From Paracoccus tibetensis (lineage in GTDB: Bacteria > Pseudomonadota > Alphaproteobacteria > Rhodobacterales > Rhodobacteraceae), in contig NZ_FMVT01000014.1 of the NCBI RefSeq assembly GCF_900102505.1, forward strand, positions 1 through 64,000: a stretch of 64,000 nucleotides of DNA. Direction: 5' to 3'. A program made the position numbers and the translations under genes. Numbering within the stretch: position 1 is the stretch's first letter; every line of letters starts with the position of its first letter. The notes below the pieces were generated by a model. It saw only the letters and a program-made list of their open reading frames with translations. It did not search any database and had not been told where the DNA came from. This document shows, piece by piece, positions 17,241-24,935 of this stretch.

Positions 17241-17599
17241 GATCCCTCCCACAGTTGGGAGTTTGAATCACGCCGCTAGCCCACGCTCAAGCAGATTTAT
17301 GGGTCCTGACTCTAGCAGGCGTTCTGCGATAAGCGAGAGCATACTGTCCTCTGAATGTTCGTCCGATAAACGCAGCGACTTTTCTGCCATAACATACATA
17401 ACTTCCAGCCAAAGCTCATAGACCTCATCAGTCGCAGAGGCTTTGGCGTCATCATCCCCGATAACCAAATCAGAGACTATTCTATCTCGCCTTTCAACAT
17501 CCGCGAGTTCTGGAGTATCAGCTAGGATTTCGTTTAGCCGGGCGGTTAAGATCACCTGTTCATCCGTCATGCTTAATCCTCACAATCTATTGGTTGAAA

Positions 17600-18025
17600 T
17601 TATTTTAAGTCAGTATTCTTGAAGTCATCGCCCTTGTATAGCAACGGCACGCCATATGCTTTGGCACAGGCGTAGGCCAAGGCGTCGCCCATATTGAGCT
17701 GCGCCGGATGCCCGACAACCTTGCCGTAGATCGAAAGTGCTTTGATCGCTTCGCGGCCCATGCCGGTAGTGATGTGGACCTCATGTGCTTCAAGTTCTGT
17801 CAGTAGTTCATCGACCAGCGAAGTTGCCGTGTCAAAGTCCTTGGCCGTTGCTGGCCCTTTCCCGCGGGCCTGCACGCGGCCACGGACGAGGGCCAGCACC
17901 GCCTCAATCCGAACCACAGGCGAGAACCGCAGCTTGCCCCGTGCGGCCTCCATCGCTTTAAGCATCGAGCCCGCATCTTCTTCTCGCAGAAGGACGGCGG
18001 CGATGGCGCTCGCGTCGAGGAACAT
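17600..18025 (-). CDS. vapC: VapC-type PIN-domain toxin
   Basis: The 141-residue PIN-domain protein has acidic residues at Asp4 (MFLDAS), Glu41 (RIEAVLAL), Asp114 (NMGDALAYACAK) and Asp133 (KGDDF), the four expected for a magnesium-dependent ribonuclease of the VapC type. Its ATG overlaps the antitoxin stop (TGATG). VapC toxins cleave initiator tRNA or rRNA when the antitoxin is degraded, and here probably stabilise the plasmid. Confidence 0.93.
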   Translation of the reverse strand: MFLDASAIAAVLLREEDAGSMLKAMEAARGKLRFSPVVRIEAVLALVRGRVQARGKGPATAKDFDTATSLVDELLTELEAHEVHITTGMGREAIKALSIYGKVVGHPAQLNMGDALAYACAKAYGVPLLYKGDDFKNTDLK

Positions 18026-18267
18026 CAGTCCTCACCCCACATTTCATCCATGAATGCCTTATCATCGCCTGCGGAGACAAAGCCCTCGGCGGCAGCCCGA
18101 TCCTGGACTTTGGCTACTCGATCAGCCAGACTTTCCTTTGCGGAGAGAGCTGCGATCTGCGCTGCAAGCGCCTGTCTCACCGCCTCGCTTTTGTTCGTCT
18201 GGCCGGTCATCGCGCAGTATCGGGACACAAGCGCGTCGATCTCATTACCCTTGATAAGCATCGCCAT
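18025..18267 (-). CDS. vapB: VapB-type antitoxin
   Basis: The 80-residue antitoxin starts MAMLIKGNEIDALVSRY at 18267 after GGAGG. It has an N-terminal ribbon-type DNA-binding region with NKSEAVRQALAAQI, typical of type II VapB/PSK antitoxins, and an acidic C-terminus (DDKAFMDEMWGED) that would bind the toxin. A palindrome upstream is the likely autoregulatory operator. Confidence 0.92.
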   Translation of the reverse strand: MAMLIKGNEIDALVSRYCAMTGQTNKSEAVRQALAAQIAALSAKESLADRVAKVQDRAAAEGFVSAGDDKAFMDEMWGED

Positions 18268-18292
18268 CGGTATTCCTCCAAGCGTATGCATC

Positions 18293-18314
18293 GTATATAC
18301 AGCAATTTATATAC
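18293..18314. promoter_or_regulatory. vapBC operator/promoter palindrome
   Basis: GTATATA (18293-18299) and TATATAC (18308-18314) form an inverted repeat with an 8-base spacer, 26 bases upstream of the vapB start and in the right place for antitoxin autorepression. Confidence 0.6.
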
Positions 18315-18341
18315 CACTTCAAGAACAGGTATTGCTTGGCC

Positions 18342-18523
18342 GCATCCCGTCTTTTGGCCGGGGCCACGCTCTAGGCTCAGGCCGTCTGGCGCCGGCCTAC
18401 GCCCCCAGCCTGCCCCCCTGCCCCTCCTTTGCGCCTGATCCTGCTCGCTTGTCTCGTTCCGAGCCTGCCCGCGCAGGGCCGCAATAGTCGGTTCAGGGGT
18501 CCAGTCTCGGCCCTGCGGGTGAC
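18342..18523. repeat. 182-bp direct repeat, copy 2 (other copy 656-837)
   Basis: This copy continues without a break into the 18522-18654 repeat, so the order here is probably the ancestral backbone. Copy 1 is cut by the IS110-type element exactly where similarity stops. Confidence 0.85.
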
Positions 18524-18654
18524 GATCGCTTGCGCGGGAGCCCGGTTGTCCAGCCGGGGGACGGAACGACCTTGGGAGTCAAGGCCCGCGGCCGAAGCAG
18601 GCTGTAAGCGAGACCACAGGGATCGAGCGTCAGCCTGTGGGCAACCGGGCGGGG
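18522..18654. repeat. Backbone repeat, copy 2 (other 14298-14413)
   Basis: It has the same CACAGG-N13-CCTGTG core and GGGCAACCGGGCGGGG end as copy 1, with a short insertion after CCAGCCG. It is non-coding and lies before a small gene at 18713. Confidence 0.8.
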
Positions 18655-18712
18655 GCTTGGTGCGGCGGTGGCTACCTTGATCCCTGCCCCCGCCGTCAGG
18701 CAGGATTTGCGC

Positions 18713-18928
18713 ATGAAGATCACGCACACAGACACCAGCTTCACTATGACCGGCCTCCACTGGACGGGCACCTATCCACTCGAGGCGCTGCCGCGCCAGC
18801 TCGCTTTCTACAGGAAGATGCGGGCCGATTTTCCGAAGTCCGGCACAGCCTATGATGCAAGCATCAATGCCCTTGAGGCCCTGGCGCACGAGTTGGGTGT
18901 GAGGACCGAGATCGAACCCGCGCCCTAG
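18713..18928 (+). CDS. Small hypothetical plasmid protein
   Basis: This 71-residue product starts MKITHTDTSFTMTGLHWTG; an upstream in-frame ATG at 18668 would add 15 residues. It contains LPRQLAFYRKMRADFPKSG and ends EIEPAP. Codon use looks ordinary for this replicon. I do not recognise a family and see no membrane or metal motif. It lies between a backbone repeat and the SRAP gene, convergent with the latter. Confidence 0.6.
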   Translation: MKITHTDTSFTMTGLHWTGTYPLEALPRQLAFYRKMRADFPKSGTAYDASINALEALAHELGVRTEIEPAP

Positions 18929-18945
18929 GCCAAGATGCGGCCGCT

Positions 18946-19563
18946 TTAGATTGGATCTTCGATCAGTCGCAGTGTGCCATCGGGTAGAGGCCGCTGCAGC
19001 TCGGCGGCGGCAATACCGCCCAACCAGGCGTTCCATTCGTCTGCGGTTGTCAGGATGACCGGCATGGCCTTGGGGTGGATCGTGCCGACCTCGGCATTGG
19101 GTGCGCTGGTGAGAAAGCCAAACAGGTCGTCCGTCGTCTCTCCGTCCTTGACCTTGCGAACCGACGTCCAGCCCCGCGTCTCAATCCCGGCGAAGAAAAT
19201 CGGGCCGCCATCCGCAGGCGCGAACCACTGGAAACCCTGCCCCTTTCCGCGCGGCTCGGAGAAACTGGTCAGCGGCACCAGGCAGCGATGCTCGCGCCCA
19301 AGCCATCGCCGCCAATGTGGAGACGACAGGTTTCTGATGTTGGTCACGCCGGGATCGCGCTCGGTCTTGAGGACGCTGCGCGGCGACGGCATCCCCCATC
19401 TCGCCTTCACCAGCTCCGGGCCGCTTTCGCCATTGCGGATGATCGGCGCCAACTGGTCCGGGTAGATGCGTCCGGATTGAAGGTTGACTGCCCTGTCGGT
19501 CAGGCCAGCGACCAGACGGATCATTGCCTCTTGGGTGGTCGTCACGTTGTATAGGTTGCACAC
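18946..19563 (-). CDS. SRAP-domain (HMCES/YedK) DNA-protein crosslink protein
   Basis: The 205-residue protein begins MCNLYN, so that after Met removal Cys2 is the N-terminal nucleophile. Other conserved residues are present: NIRNLSS (75-81), Glu103 in SFSEP and the histidine in HPKAMPVIL. SRAP proteins crosslink abasic sites in single-stranded DNA and shield them. On a conjugative plasmid it could protect the entering strand or assist SOS repair. It stands alone between a small convergent gene and the Abi-like gene. Confidence 0.93.
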   Translation of the reverse strand: MCNLYNVTTTQEAMIRLVAGLTDRAVNLQSGRIYPDQLAPIIRNGESGPELVKARWGMPSPRSVLKTERDPGVTNIRNLSSPHWRRWLGREHRCLVPLTSFSEPRGKGQGFQWFAPADGGPIFFAGIETRGWTSVRKVKDGETTDDLFGFLTSAPNAEVGTIHPKAMPVILTTADEWNAWLGGIAAAELQRPLPDGTLRLIEDPI

Positions 19564-19590
19564 GGCGGCTTTCCCTCTGGAACGGTGGCG

Positions 19591-20406
19591 TCAGTCTTTA
19601 AAGAGGCGACCGTCGATTGCTTTAGAAAAACGCAAGAACGCCGTAACGCTATCGAAGATAAATCTGGCCTCTTCCATGCTCACGAGCGTCTCATTATCGT
19701 GCGCGAGTGACTGGTCATTTCTGATCGGGTTCATCTTTTTGAAGTTCTCGATTGCGCCGTTCAGGATCTGCTCCGACATCGGCGTAAGCGAGTGCTGCCT
19801 CTTCATTAGATTCACGTATTTCGCTACGCGCGAGTGAAGCGGGTCATTTCTCCCGCACTCCCCGCCGCCGTGCTTGCGGACGAGGGACGCGAACCTTTTC
19901 ATGCAGTAGGTGTGCAGCCGGTCCAGTGCGGCTTGGGGCTTCTTCGCGTCCAGGTCCCGCCGGATCGCGGCGACAAGCTCTTCCAGCGTCACCGACGGCT
20001 CAAAAGCCTCGATGCCGGTAGTGTCGATCTCATCGGCACGCCCCTCAAACCGCGCGATTACGTTGAAATACGTCTTGCGGATCTTCTCTTCCGCAGCGGC
20101 GTCCGAGACATATGTGCGCGCGTCCCGATACTCCCAAAGTTCACGCAAGACCTTCGCTACGAGATGCGGCTGCGCCTTCTCGATGAAGCATCTCAACCTC
20201 TTCGCCTTCGACGTGCCGCGCCCGATAAACAGCCCGACGTTGGTGGAAGGGTCGATCTGGACGGTCTCAAAGAAGAAGTCGTTAAACGTCCGGTCGCTAA
20301 AATCGAGGACATAGCCGCTCTCCATGTCGAGCGCCTTCTCAAAAACCTCACGTTCGAGGCGCGGAATGAGTTGTTCGTAGGGAGTTTTCAACACGAAAAT
20401 CTGCAT
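19591..20406 (-). CDS. Abortive-infection-like protein with C-terminal HEPN-type motif
   Basis: The 271-residue protein starts MQIFVLKTPYEQL at 20406; longer frames run into repeat sequence. The N-terminal part has ESGYVLDFSDRTFNDFF, which I associate with abortive-infection family proteins. The C-terminal third matches the Abi_C pattern with RNDQSLAHDNE, an R-X6-H HEPN ribonuclease-like signature, before EARFIFDSVTAFLRF. It may be a phage-defence protein that cuts RNA on infection. It lies in a repeat-bounded cargo segment, which supports capture as a defence module. Family assignment is moderate. Confidence 0.65.
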   Translation of the reverse strand: MQIFVLKTPYEQLIPRLEREVFEKALDMESGYVLDFSDRTFNDFFFETVQIDPSTNVGLFIGRGTSKAKRLRCFIEKAQPHLVAKVLRELWEYRDARTYVSDAAAEEKIRKTYFNVIARFEGRADEIDTTGIEAFEPSVTLEELVAAIRRDLDAKKPQAALDRLHTYCMKRFASLVRKHGGGECGRNDPLHSRVAKYVNLMKRQHSLTPMSEQILNGAIENFKKMNPIRNDQSLAHDNETLVSMEEARFIFDSVTAFLRFSKAIDGRLFKD

Positions 20407-20530
20407 CCTCGATTGCACACACTGCGCGGTTTTAAGGCATCCCGCGCCGGTTGTCACAGCACGAGAGTTATGAAGCGGTCGAGCCCTCACCAGCGACGTC
20501 GATGATGCCAGCGCAGACGCAATCGACATT

Positions 20531-20978
20531 GGCGGGGATTGCGTGATCCGTTCCGGCCAGACCTTTCCACAAGGCGGCTCGCCTTCCTTCGCTCTTTGGG
20601 GGCGCGTTCAGCTCGCCGCCATGCAGGGCCAGCCGCCAGGGCGGCAGGCTGGATAGCTCTGGCCGGAAGAGAATAGCGAGATCCCCGCGCGGGCGCGGTG
20701 ATCGAGACGCAGGGGGGATTTGGGCAAGCCAAACGCCCCCTGCCCTTGGTGGGCCAGGCGCTGCGCGCCTGTCCGTCAGGGGTGCCCGGCACCCCCACCG
20801 CAACAGGAAAATACTGCACGTCCTGCGGGGCCGTGTCCTCGCGCTTCGCGCTGCGGGCCGCACCACCCCCTTGTCCGTTTGATTTTCCCATTGCGGCGGT
20901 TCCCCCCGTCGCTCGCCGCGAAGGCAGGGTTTCAGGAGAGGGCCGCTTCGCGGTCCTCGCCAGAAACCCCGCCCGATT
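20531..20978. repeat. ~450-bp non-coding direct repeat, copy 2 (other 14407-14856)
   Basis: Same content as copy 1 but with C/T changes near its start and two lost bases. It ends at CCGATT, precisely before the ardC leader would begin. It borders the Abi-like gene on one side and featureless sequence on the other. Confidence 0.9.
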
Positions 20979-21322
20979 GTTGTGCGGCACATAGTTCTGC
21001 CTTTTTTGTCAGGCAGTCTGCCTCTCTGGCTTGCCAGCTTGATGAAAGCGGGCGGTCAGCAGTCCGCGCAGCATCGACGCGAAGAGCCCATAGCCGTCGG
21101 TCGCGATGCCGCAGCGATGCAGGCGCAGCATGGCTAGCCGACCTGCCTCTGCCGTTCAATCTGCGGTCTCTTGCAAGATACGTATGCCCGAAAGCGGCCG
21201 CTCAGGCTGTGTGCAGCATGTATGTGAAGCTCGAGCTTTTCGCCTTCGGCCAAACTACTTTTGTCTGGCTGGCACGGTCCTGCCGCAGAGCGGCTGGCCG
21301 AACCAGTGCCTGAATAAGGCGA
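20979..21322. other. Non-coding region before second L,D-transpeptidase cluster
   Basis: No supported gene. About 26 bases at 21071-21096 match 39659-39684 in inverted orientation (24 of 26), so both edges of the metal module carry a related relic. No transposase fragment is recognisable. Confidence 0.45.
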
Positions 21323-21898
21323 TCAGAAAACAGTCACCTGTGTACCGATCTCGGCGACCGCATAAAGCTGTTCGACATGCTCGTTATAAAGCCCATAGCA
21401 CCCCGATGAGGAGCGCCGTCCGATCTTGCGAGTGTCGTGGGTGCCATGGACCAAATAAGCAGGCCAGGCGAGATAGAGGCCGAACTTGCCGAGTGGGTTC
21501 TCGGGCGCCCCGCCTTCGACCCTCTGAGGGAGAGTGGGATCTTTTTCGCGCATGCTGGGCGTGGGAGTCCAGGGCGGATTCGGCATTTTGCGCACGATCT
21601 CGGTTTGCCCGCGGCGGGTCAGGTCCTCGGTCATTGGGATGGCGCAGGGGAAGACGAAGTGGACGCTCTCATCGCCCGACCAGTAATGGACCGCGCGCGA
21701 GGTGACGTCTGCCAGCAGGACGCCCTTGCCAAGCGTCGGGTAGAAGTCGCGCCAGTGCCGGGTCCGGAACGAGGACTGGTTGCGCTCGGGCCCCATGTCA
21801 GTGGCCGCCTGACCATAGGCTACTGCCGGCAGCAGCGCTCCTGTTGCGGCAAGGCCGCGCAAAAAACTTCTCCGGTCATCGAAACGATGGGTGGACAT
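21323..21898 (-). CDS. L,D-transpeptidase (YkuD), Tat-exported, paralogue of 6735 product
   Basis: The 191-residue protein begins with a Tat-type DRRSFLRG motif and a hydrophobic stretch ending AVAYGQ. The YkuD centre HGTHDTRKIGRRSSSGCYGLYNE contains the catalytic His and Cys. Identity to the 6735 product is visible across LADVTSRAVHYWSGD, TEIVRK and the active site. It lies 218 bases beyond another YkuD gene on the same strand, so it is probably the tail of, or next to, the copper operon. Periplasmic peptidoglycan crosslinking is the inferred role. Confidence 0.9.
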   Translation of the reverse strand: MSTHRFDDRRSFLRGLAATGALLPAVAYGQAATDMGPERNQSSFRTRHWRDFYPTLGKGVLLADVTSRAVHYWSGDESVHFVFPCAIPMTEDLTRRGQTEIVRKMPNPPWTPTPSMREKDPTLPQRVEGGAPENPLGKFGLYLAWPAYLVHGTHDTRKIGRRSSSGCYGLYNEHVEQLYAVAEIGTQVTVF

Positions 21899-22116
21899 AC
21901 TGCTGCCTCGTGCTCGTCTTATAGTTGAGCAGAGAATAACCGGCGCTGCAGATCGTGTCCAAGCAGTGCAAGACCATGCTGGCTAGCTTGGGATAATCTG
22001 CAACAGCTGGTGCGGCCAATCAGCGCGCTGAAGCTGTAAGGCCTGCCGCCACCATCGGCATCCAGACAGCCTCAGGGTGATTACCCCAATGACGCGGCAG
22101 TGTCTGACGCCGGATA

Positions 22117-22671
22117 CTAGGCGTAGATCATCACCGGCGTGCGAGGTTGCAGCATGGCGTAGACGTCTTCGATCTCATTGTCGGTGATCGCGATGCAGCC
22201 AGCCGTCCAGTCCCTGTTTCTGGGAGCCAGGACACGCCCTTCAGGGCCTCGGCCATGAAACATGATGTCGCCGCCGGCATCGCGGCCAAACTGCGCGGCA
22301 TAAGCCTTGTCCCGCTCGTTGGGGTAGGAAATGCCGACCGACAGGTGGTAGCGGCTGCGCGGGTTGAAGCGGTCCACGAAATAGAGGCCCTCTGGTGTCT
22401 TTCCGTCGCCTTCGAACTGCTTATGACCTATTGGCTGGTTTCCCAACCCGAAGTCATACGACTTCAGCACCATCTGCCCGTTCAGGAGGTGCATTCGGCG
22501 CTGCCGCTTCTGGACCACCACCTGCGTCACGGGAGGGCCGAAATAGCGCTTGAACTGTGGGACGTCCCCTGCCCGCGACGGCAGTGGTGAGCTGGACGGC
22601 CCTGACCTCCCACAAGCGGCAAGAGCAGCGAGCAAACCTAACGAGACGTGGCGGCGGTTCAGACTAGGCAT
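22117..22671 (-). CDS. L,D-transpeptidase-family lipoprotein (YafK/ErfK-like)
   Basis: The 184-residue product starts MPSLNRRHVS, with a lipobox-like LAALAAC at Cys20. The domain is YkuD, with KTPEGLYFVDRFNP typical of the ErfK/YcfS/YafK side, and the catalytic motif HGRGPEGRVLAP...WTAGCIAITDNE. It lies 36 bases after a DUF411 gene on the same strand, as the fifth gene of the SCO/PCuAC operon. A TTG start six codons upstream is possible. It is the third type of YkuD sequence in the window. Confidence 0.85.
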   Translation of the reverse strand: MPSLNRRHVSLGLLAALAACGRSGPSSSPLPSRAGDVPQFKRYFGPPVTQVVVQKRQRRMHLLNGQMVLKSYDFGLGNQPIGHKQFEGDGKTPEGLYFVDRFNPRSRYHLSVGISYPNERDKAYAAQFGRDAGGDIMFHGRGPEGRVLAPRNRDWTAGCIAITDNEIEDVYAMLQPRTPVMIYA

Positions 22672-22707
22672 CAGGGGAAGGTCCAGCAAGGAGACGGTGA
22701 AGGAAAA

Positions 22708-23169
22708 CTATGCTGCAGGATAATGGGTGAAGACTTCGCCACTGCCGTCCCTGCGGATCAGCAGGACGTCATAGGCCTCACGGTTGCTTTCCGGCCCCAT
22801 GCCTGGGCTGCCATAGGGCATGCCCGGCACGGCAAGGCCTCGTGCATCAGGCCGCTCACGCAGCAGCTTGCGGATATCGGCAGCAGGAACATGGCCCTCA
22901 AGGAAATAGCCGTCGATGGAGCCGGTATGACAGGAGGAGACCTCGACGGGCACCCCAAGGTCCAGCTTATGTTGCATGAGAAGGACGCCAAAACGTTCTT
23001 CATGCGTGACCTCGAAACCGTTCTCTTGCAGGTAGCGAGTCCATTGCTTGCAGCACTCGCAGCCGGTGCCCTCGACCACGTGGATCAGGGCGGGGCTGCC
23101 CGAGATGGCCAGATGCGGCAAAGCACTGGCCGCGGCGGCAGCACATAGAAGGGTCCGTCGGGACAACAA
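22708..23169 (-). CDS. DUF411 metal-binding exported protein, copy 1
   Basis: The 153-residue protein has a Tat/Sec-like start (LSRRTLLCAAAA). The DUF411 pattern follows: TGCECCKQW (Cys37, 39, 40), SSCHTG near residue 79, and the VEGHVPA/GLAVPGMPYGSPGM segments. DUF411 proteins occur beside copper-resistance genes and are thought to bind metal in the periplasm. The gene follows a SCO gene by 9 bases. A second member lies at 32000. Confidence 0.9.
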   Translation of the reverse strand: MLSRRTLLCAAAAASALPHLAISGSPALIHVVEGTGCECCKQWTRYLQENGFEVTHEERFGVLLMQHKLDLGVPVEVSSCHTGSIDGYFLEGHVPAADIRKLLRERPDARGLAVPGMPYGSPGMGPESNREAYDVLLIRRDGSGEVFTHYPAA

Positions 23170-23178
23170 GGCTACGGC

Positions 23179-23805
23179 CTATACCTCTCGTTCCATCGCG
23201 CGCCGGATTTTCGGCACCGCGAATTTCGGGTCGTCGTGCAGGTCTATGATACTCGACAAGCGCCCGTCCGGGTCAAACACCATGACGCCAGCGGTGTGAT
23301 CCACCGTGTAATCGCCATCGTCCCGAGGAACGCGGCGATAGGTGGCGTTGAAATCATCGGCCGCCCGGGCAACTTCGTCAGGAGATCCGGTCAAGCCGCT
23401 AATGCGAGGATCGAAGTTCGACAGGTAGTCGGCCAGCACCTCGGGCGTGTCGCGTTCGGGATCGACGGAGACAAGGTGAACGGCCAGCCCGTCCGCATCT
23501 GGGCCAAGTTCCTCCAGCCAATCGCTGATGTTCAGCAAGGTCATCGGGCAGACATCGGGACACCAGGTGAAGCCAAAGAAGACAAGGCTGGTCTGCCCGA
23601 TCCAGCTTTGCGGGCTGACCCGCTCACCTTCGTGGCTGGTGAGCTGCCAGGACATGGACTCTAGATCGGCCCCGCGGGTGCCAACGGTCTCGGTAACCTG
23701 CTGTTGCCAAGGCAGATCCCCACTGCGCCAAGCGCCGACAGCCAGCATGAAGCCGACCGCCGCGACCATTCCGGCGCCGCCGCGGATCAGAGCGCCTCTT
23801 CGCAT
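23179..23805 (-). CDS. SCO1/SenC copper chaperone, copy A
   Basis: The 208-residue protein has one N-terminal membrane anchor (about residues 8-26) and a periplasmic thioredoxin-fold domain. The copper motif is CPDVCP in FGFTWCPDVCPMT, and a distal His is in DYTVDHTAGVMV. SCO proteins deliver copper to the CuA site of cytochrome oxidase or act as thiol reductases. The start overlaps the end of the PCuAC gene by 19 bases, so they are translationally coupled. Confidence 0.93.
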   Translation of the reverse strand: MRRGALIRGGAGMVAAVGFMLAVGAWRSGDLPWQQQVTETVGTRGADLESMSWQLTSHEGERVSPQSWIGQTSLVFFGFTWCPDVCPMTLLNISDWLEELGPDADGLAVHLVSVDPERDTPEVLADYLSNFDPRISGLTGSPDEVARAADDFNATYRRVPRDDGDYTVDHTAGVMVFDPDGRLSSIIDLHDDPKFAVPKIRRAMEREV

Positions 23806-24266
23806 GCAGCCTCCCGCGCGCGCAGAGGCAGAACCGCAGTGTCGATCGTGACCGGACCAGACTTCTCGAAAAGTAGCGTGACAGGAAAGGTAGTTCCCTC
23901 CACGAGCTCGGTTTGCAGATCCATGAGCATCCCGTGATAGCCGCCGGGCTCAAGGCTTACCGCGTCGATAGGGGCAATCACGATCTGATCGACATGCGAC
24001 ATGCGGGCCGCCCCGTTCTCCATCACTGATTCATGGAGCATGGGCATGTCCGCAACAGGCGTTTCGATGCCCACGAGACGCTCATCAGAGCCGCCGTCGT
24101 TCCGGATGGTGACGTAGAACACGGCGGGCCGTTCCGTCCCGATCGTGGCGCGCGACCAGGCGGCGCTGACCGTAATGTTGCCTTGAGTAACTTCGACACA
24201 TTCGGCGAAGGCGCTAGCAGGCAGGATGGTGGCAAGCACCAGTGCTGCGGCAGTGGATTTCAGCAT
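23787..24266 (-). CDS. PCuAC periplasmic Cu(I) chaperone
   Basis: The 159-residue protein has a signal peptide ending PASAFA and the PCuAC motif H-(M)-X10-M-X21-H-X-M, read as MLHESVMENGAARM followed by YHGMLM. It binds Cu(I) in the periplasm and hands it to SCO or the oxidase. It is placed between two SCO genes, which fits a complete copper relay. The gene ends inside the next SCO gene. Confidence 0.95.
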   Translation of the reverse strand: MLKSTAAALVLATILPASAFAECVEVTQGNITVSAAWSRATIGTERPAVFYVTIRNDGGSDERLVGIETPVADMPMLHESVMENGAARMSHVDQIVIAPIDAVSLEPGGYHGMLMDLQTELVEGTTFPVTLLFEKSGPVTIDTAVLPLRAREAACEEAL

Positions 24267-24267
24267 G

Positions 24268-24849
24268 TCAGAGGCGTTCCTTCAGATCAGCGGTGATGTC
24301 GTCGGCCGGCGTGCCATACTCGAACTGGCGCAACCAATCCCCGCGCGGACCAAGCAGGTAAAGGCTGGAGCTGTGCGACATGGTGTAGCCCCCCGGCGCC
24401 GAGGCATCCTCATGTCTTTCGCCAAAAACCTTGAAGCTGCCGACGGCAGCCTGCGTGGCTGCCTCGTCTCCGGCCAGCCCCAGAATACTGGGATGAAATG
24501 CTTCCAAGTATTCGCCAAGGCCGCTTTCCCGGTCTCGTACCGGATCGACCGAGATGAAGACCGGCTGCACCTCCGCCGCCTCCGGCCCAAGGTCATCCAT
24601 GACCTGGGCGACTTCGGCCATCGTGGTCGGACAGATGTCCGGGCAGTTGGTGAAGCCGAAGAAGACCAGAACATGCTTGCCCCGGAAGTCCGCGGCTGTA
24701 TAGATCGTCCCCGCCTCATCCGGCAAGGAAAACTCCGGCTTGAACGCGGCGGCTTGCTCCTGCCGATCCGCATGCCAAAGCAGCGCGCCCACACCAACGA
24801 GTGCCACTGCAACGGCGACCCACAACGCAATCCTGATGTTCTTCAGCAT
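24268..24849 (-). CDS. SCO1/SenC copper chaperone, copy B (first gene of operon)
   Basis: The 193-residue protein starts MLKNIRIALWVAVAVAL with one membrane anchor. It has CPDICP in FGFTNCPDICPTT and the distal histidine in YTMSHSSSLYLL. ATG 24849 has GGTGG upstream. It leads an operon of SCO, PCuAC, SCO, DUF411 and YkuD. A MerR-type promoter with a 19-bp spacer lies immediately upstream and matches that of the P-type ATPase, so the operon is probably metal-induced. Confidence 0.93.
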   Translation of the reverse strand: MLKNIRIALWVAVAVALVGVGALLWHADRQEQAAAFKPEFSLPDEAGTIYTAADFRGKHVLVFFGFTNCPDICPTTMAEVAQVMDDLGPEAAEVQPVFISVDPVRDRESGLGEYLEAFHPSILGLAGDEAATQAAVGSFKVFGERHEDASAPGGYTMSHSSSLYLLGPRGDWLRQFEYGTPADDITADLKERL

Positions 24850-24875
24850 ATCGATCACCCACCTTTGCGGGCGCC

Positions 24876-24906
24876 CTAGCACCTCTAGCAACATGAGGTT
24901 CAAGCA
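24876..24906 (-). promoter_or_regulatory. MerR-type promoter of SCO operon
   Basis: Read on the minus strand: TTGAAC, a 19-base spacer and TAGGGC, with the imperfect dyad ACCTC-N9-GAGGT in the spacer. The sequence CTCTAGCAAC-AGGTTCAAG is shared with the ATPase/MerR intergenic site at 29389-29416 (22 of 26 positions). The long spacer is the mark of MerR activation. Confidence 0.65.
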
Positions 24907-24935
24907 GCTTCAGGCGACCTCACGGCTTTGTCAGT

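Larger units (their letters stand above)
16473..17312 (-). mobile_element. IS5-family (IS427-type) insertion sequence, 840 bp
   Basis: Terminal inverted repeats are GGGTCAGGACTCA at the left and, read inward from the right, GAGTCAGGACCCA (11 of 13 match). A TA is duplicated at 16471-16472 and 17313-17314, as expected for the IS427 group. The element encodes a transposase in two frames read leftward. Removing it restores a reading frame, so the ends are well supported. Confidence 0.9.
16279..17570 (-). pseudogene. Small unknown gene interrupted by IS5-type element
   Basis: The 5' part (17570 to 17313) encodes MTDEQVILTARLNEIL through IAERLL. The 3' part (16472 to 16279) encodes a segment ending RMERYASPEP. 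Removing 16473-17312 and one copy of the TA duplication joins them in frame as ERLLNALRLLNFTYQN, giving a continuous protein of roughly 150 residues. I do not recognise the intact product; it is acidic and helical at the N-terminus and basic at the C-terminus. It lies just downstream of VapBC on the same strand. Confidence 0.8.
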
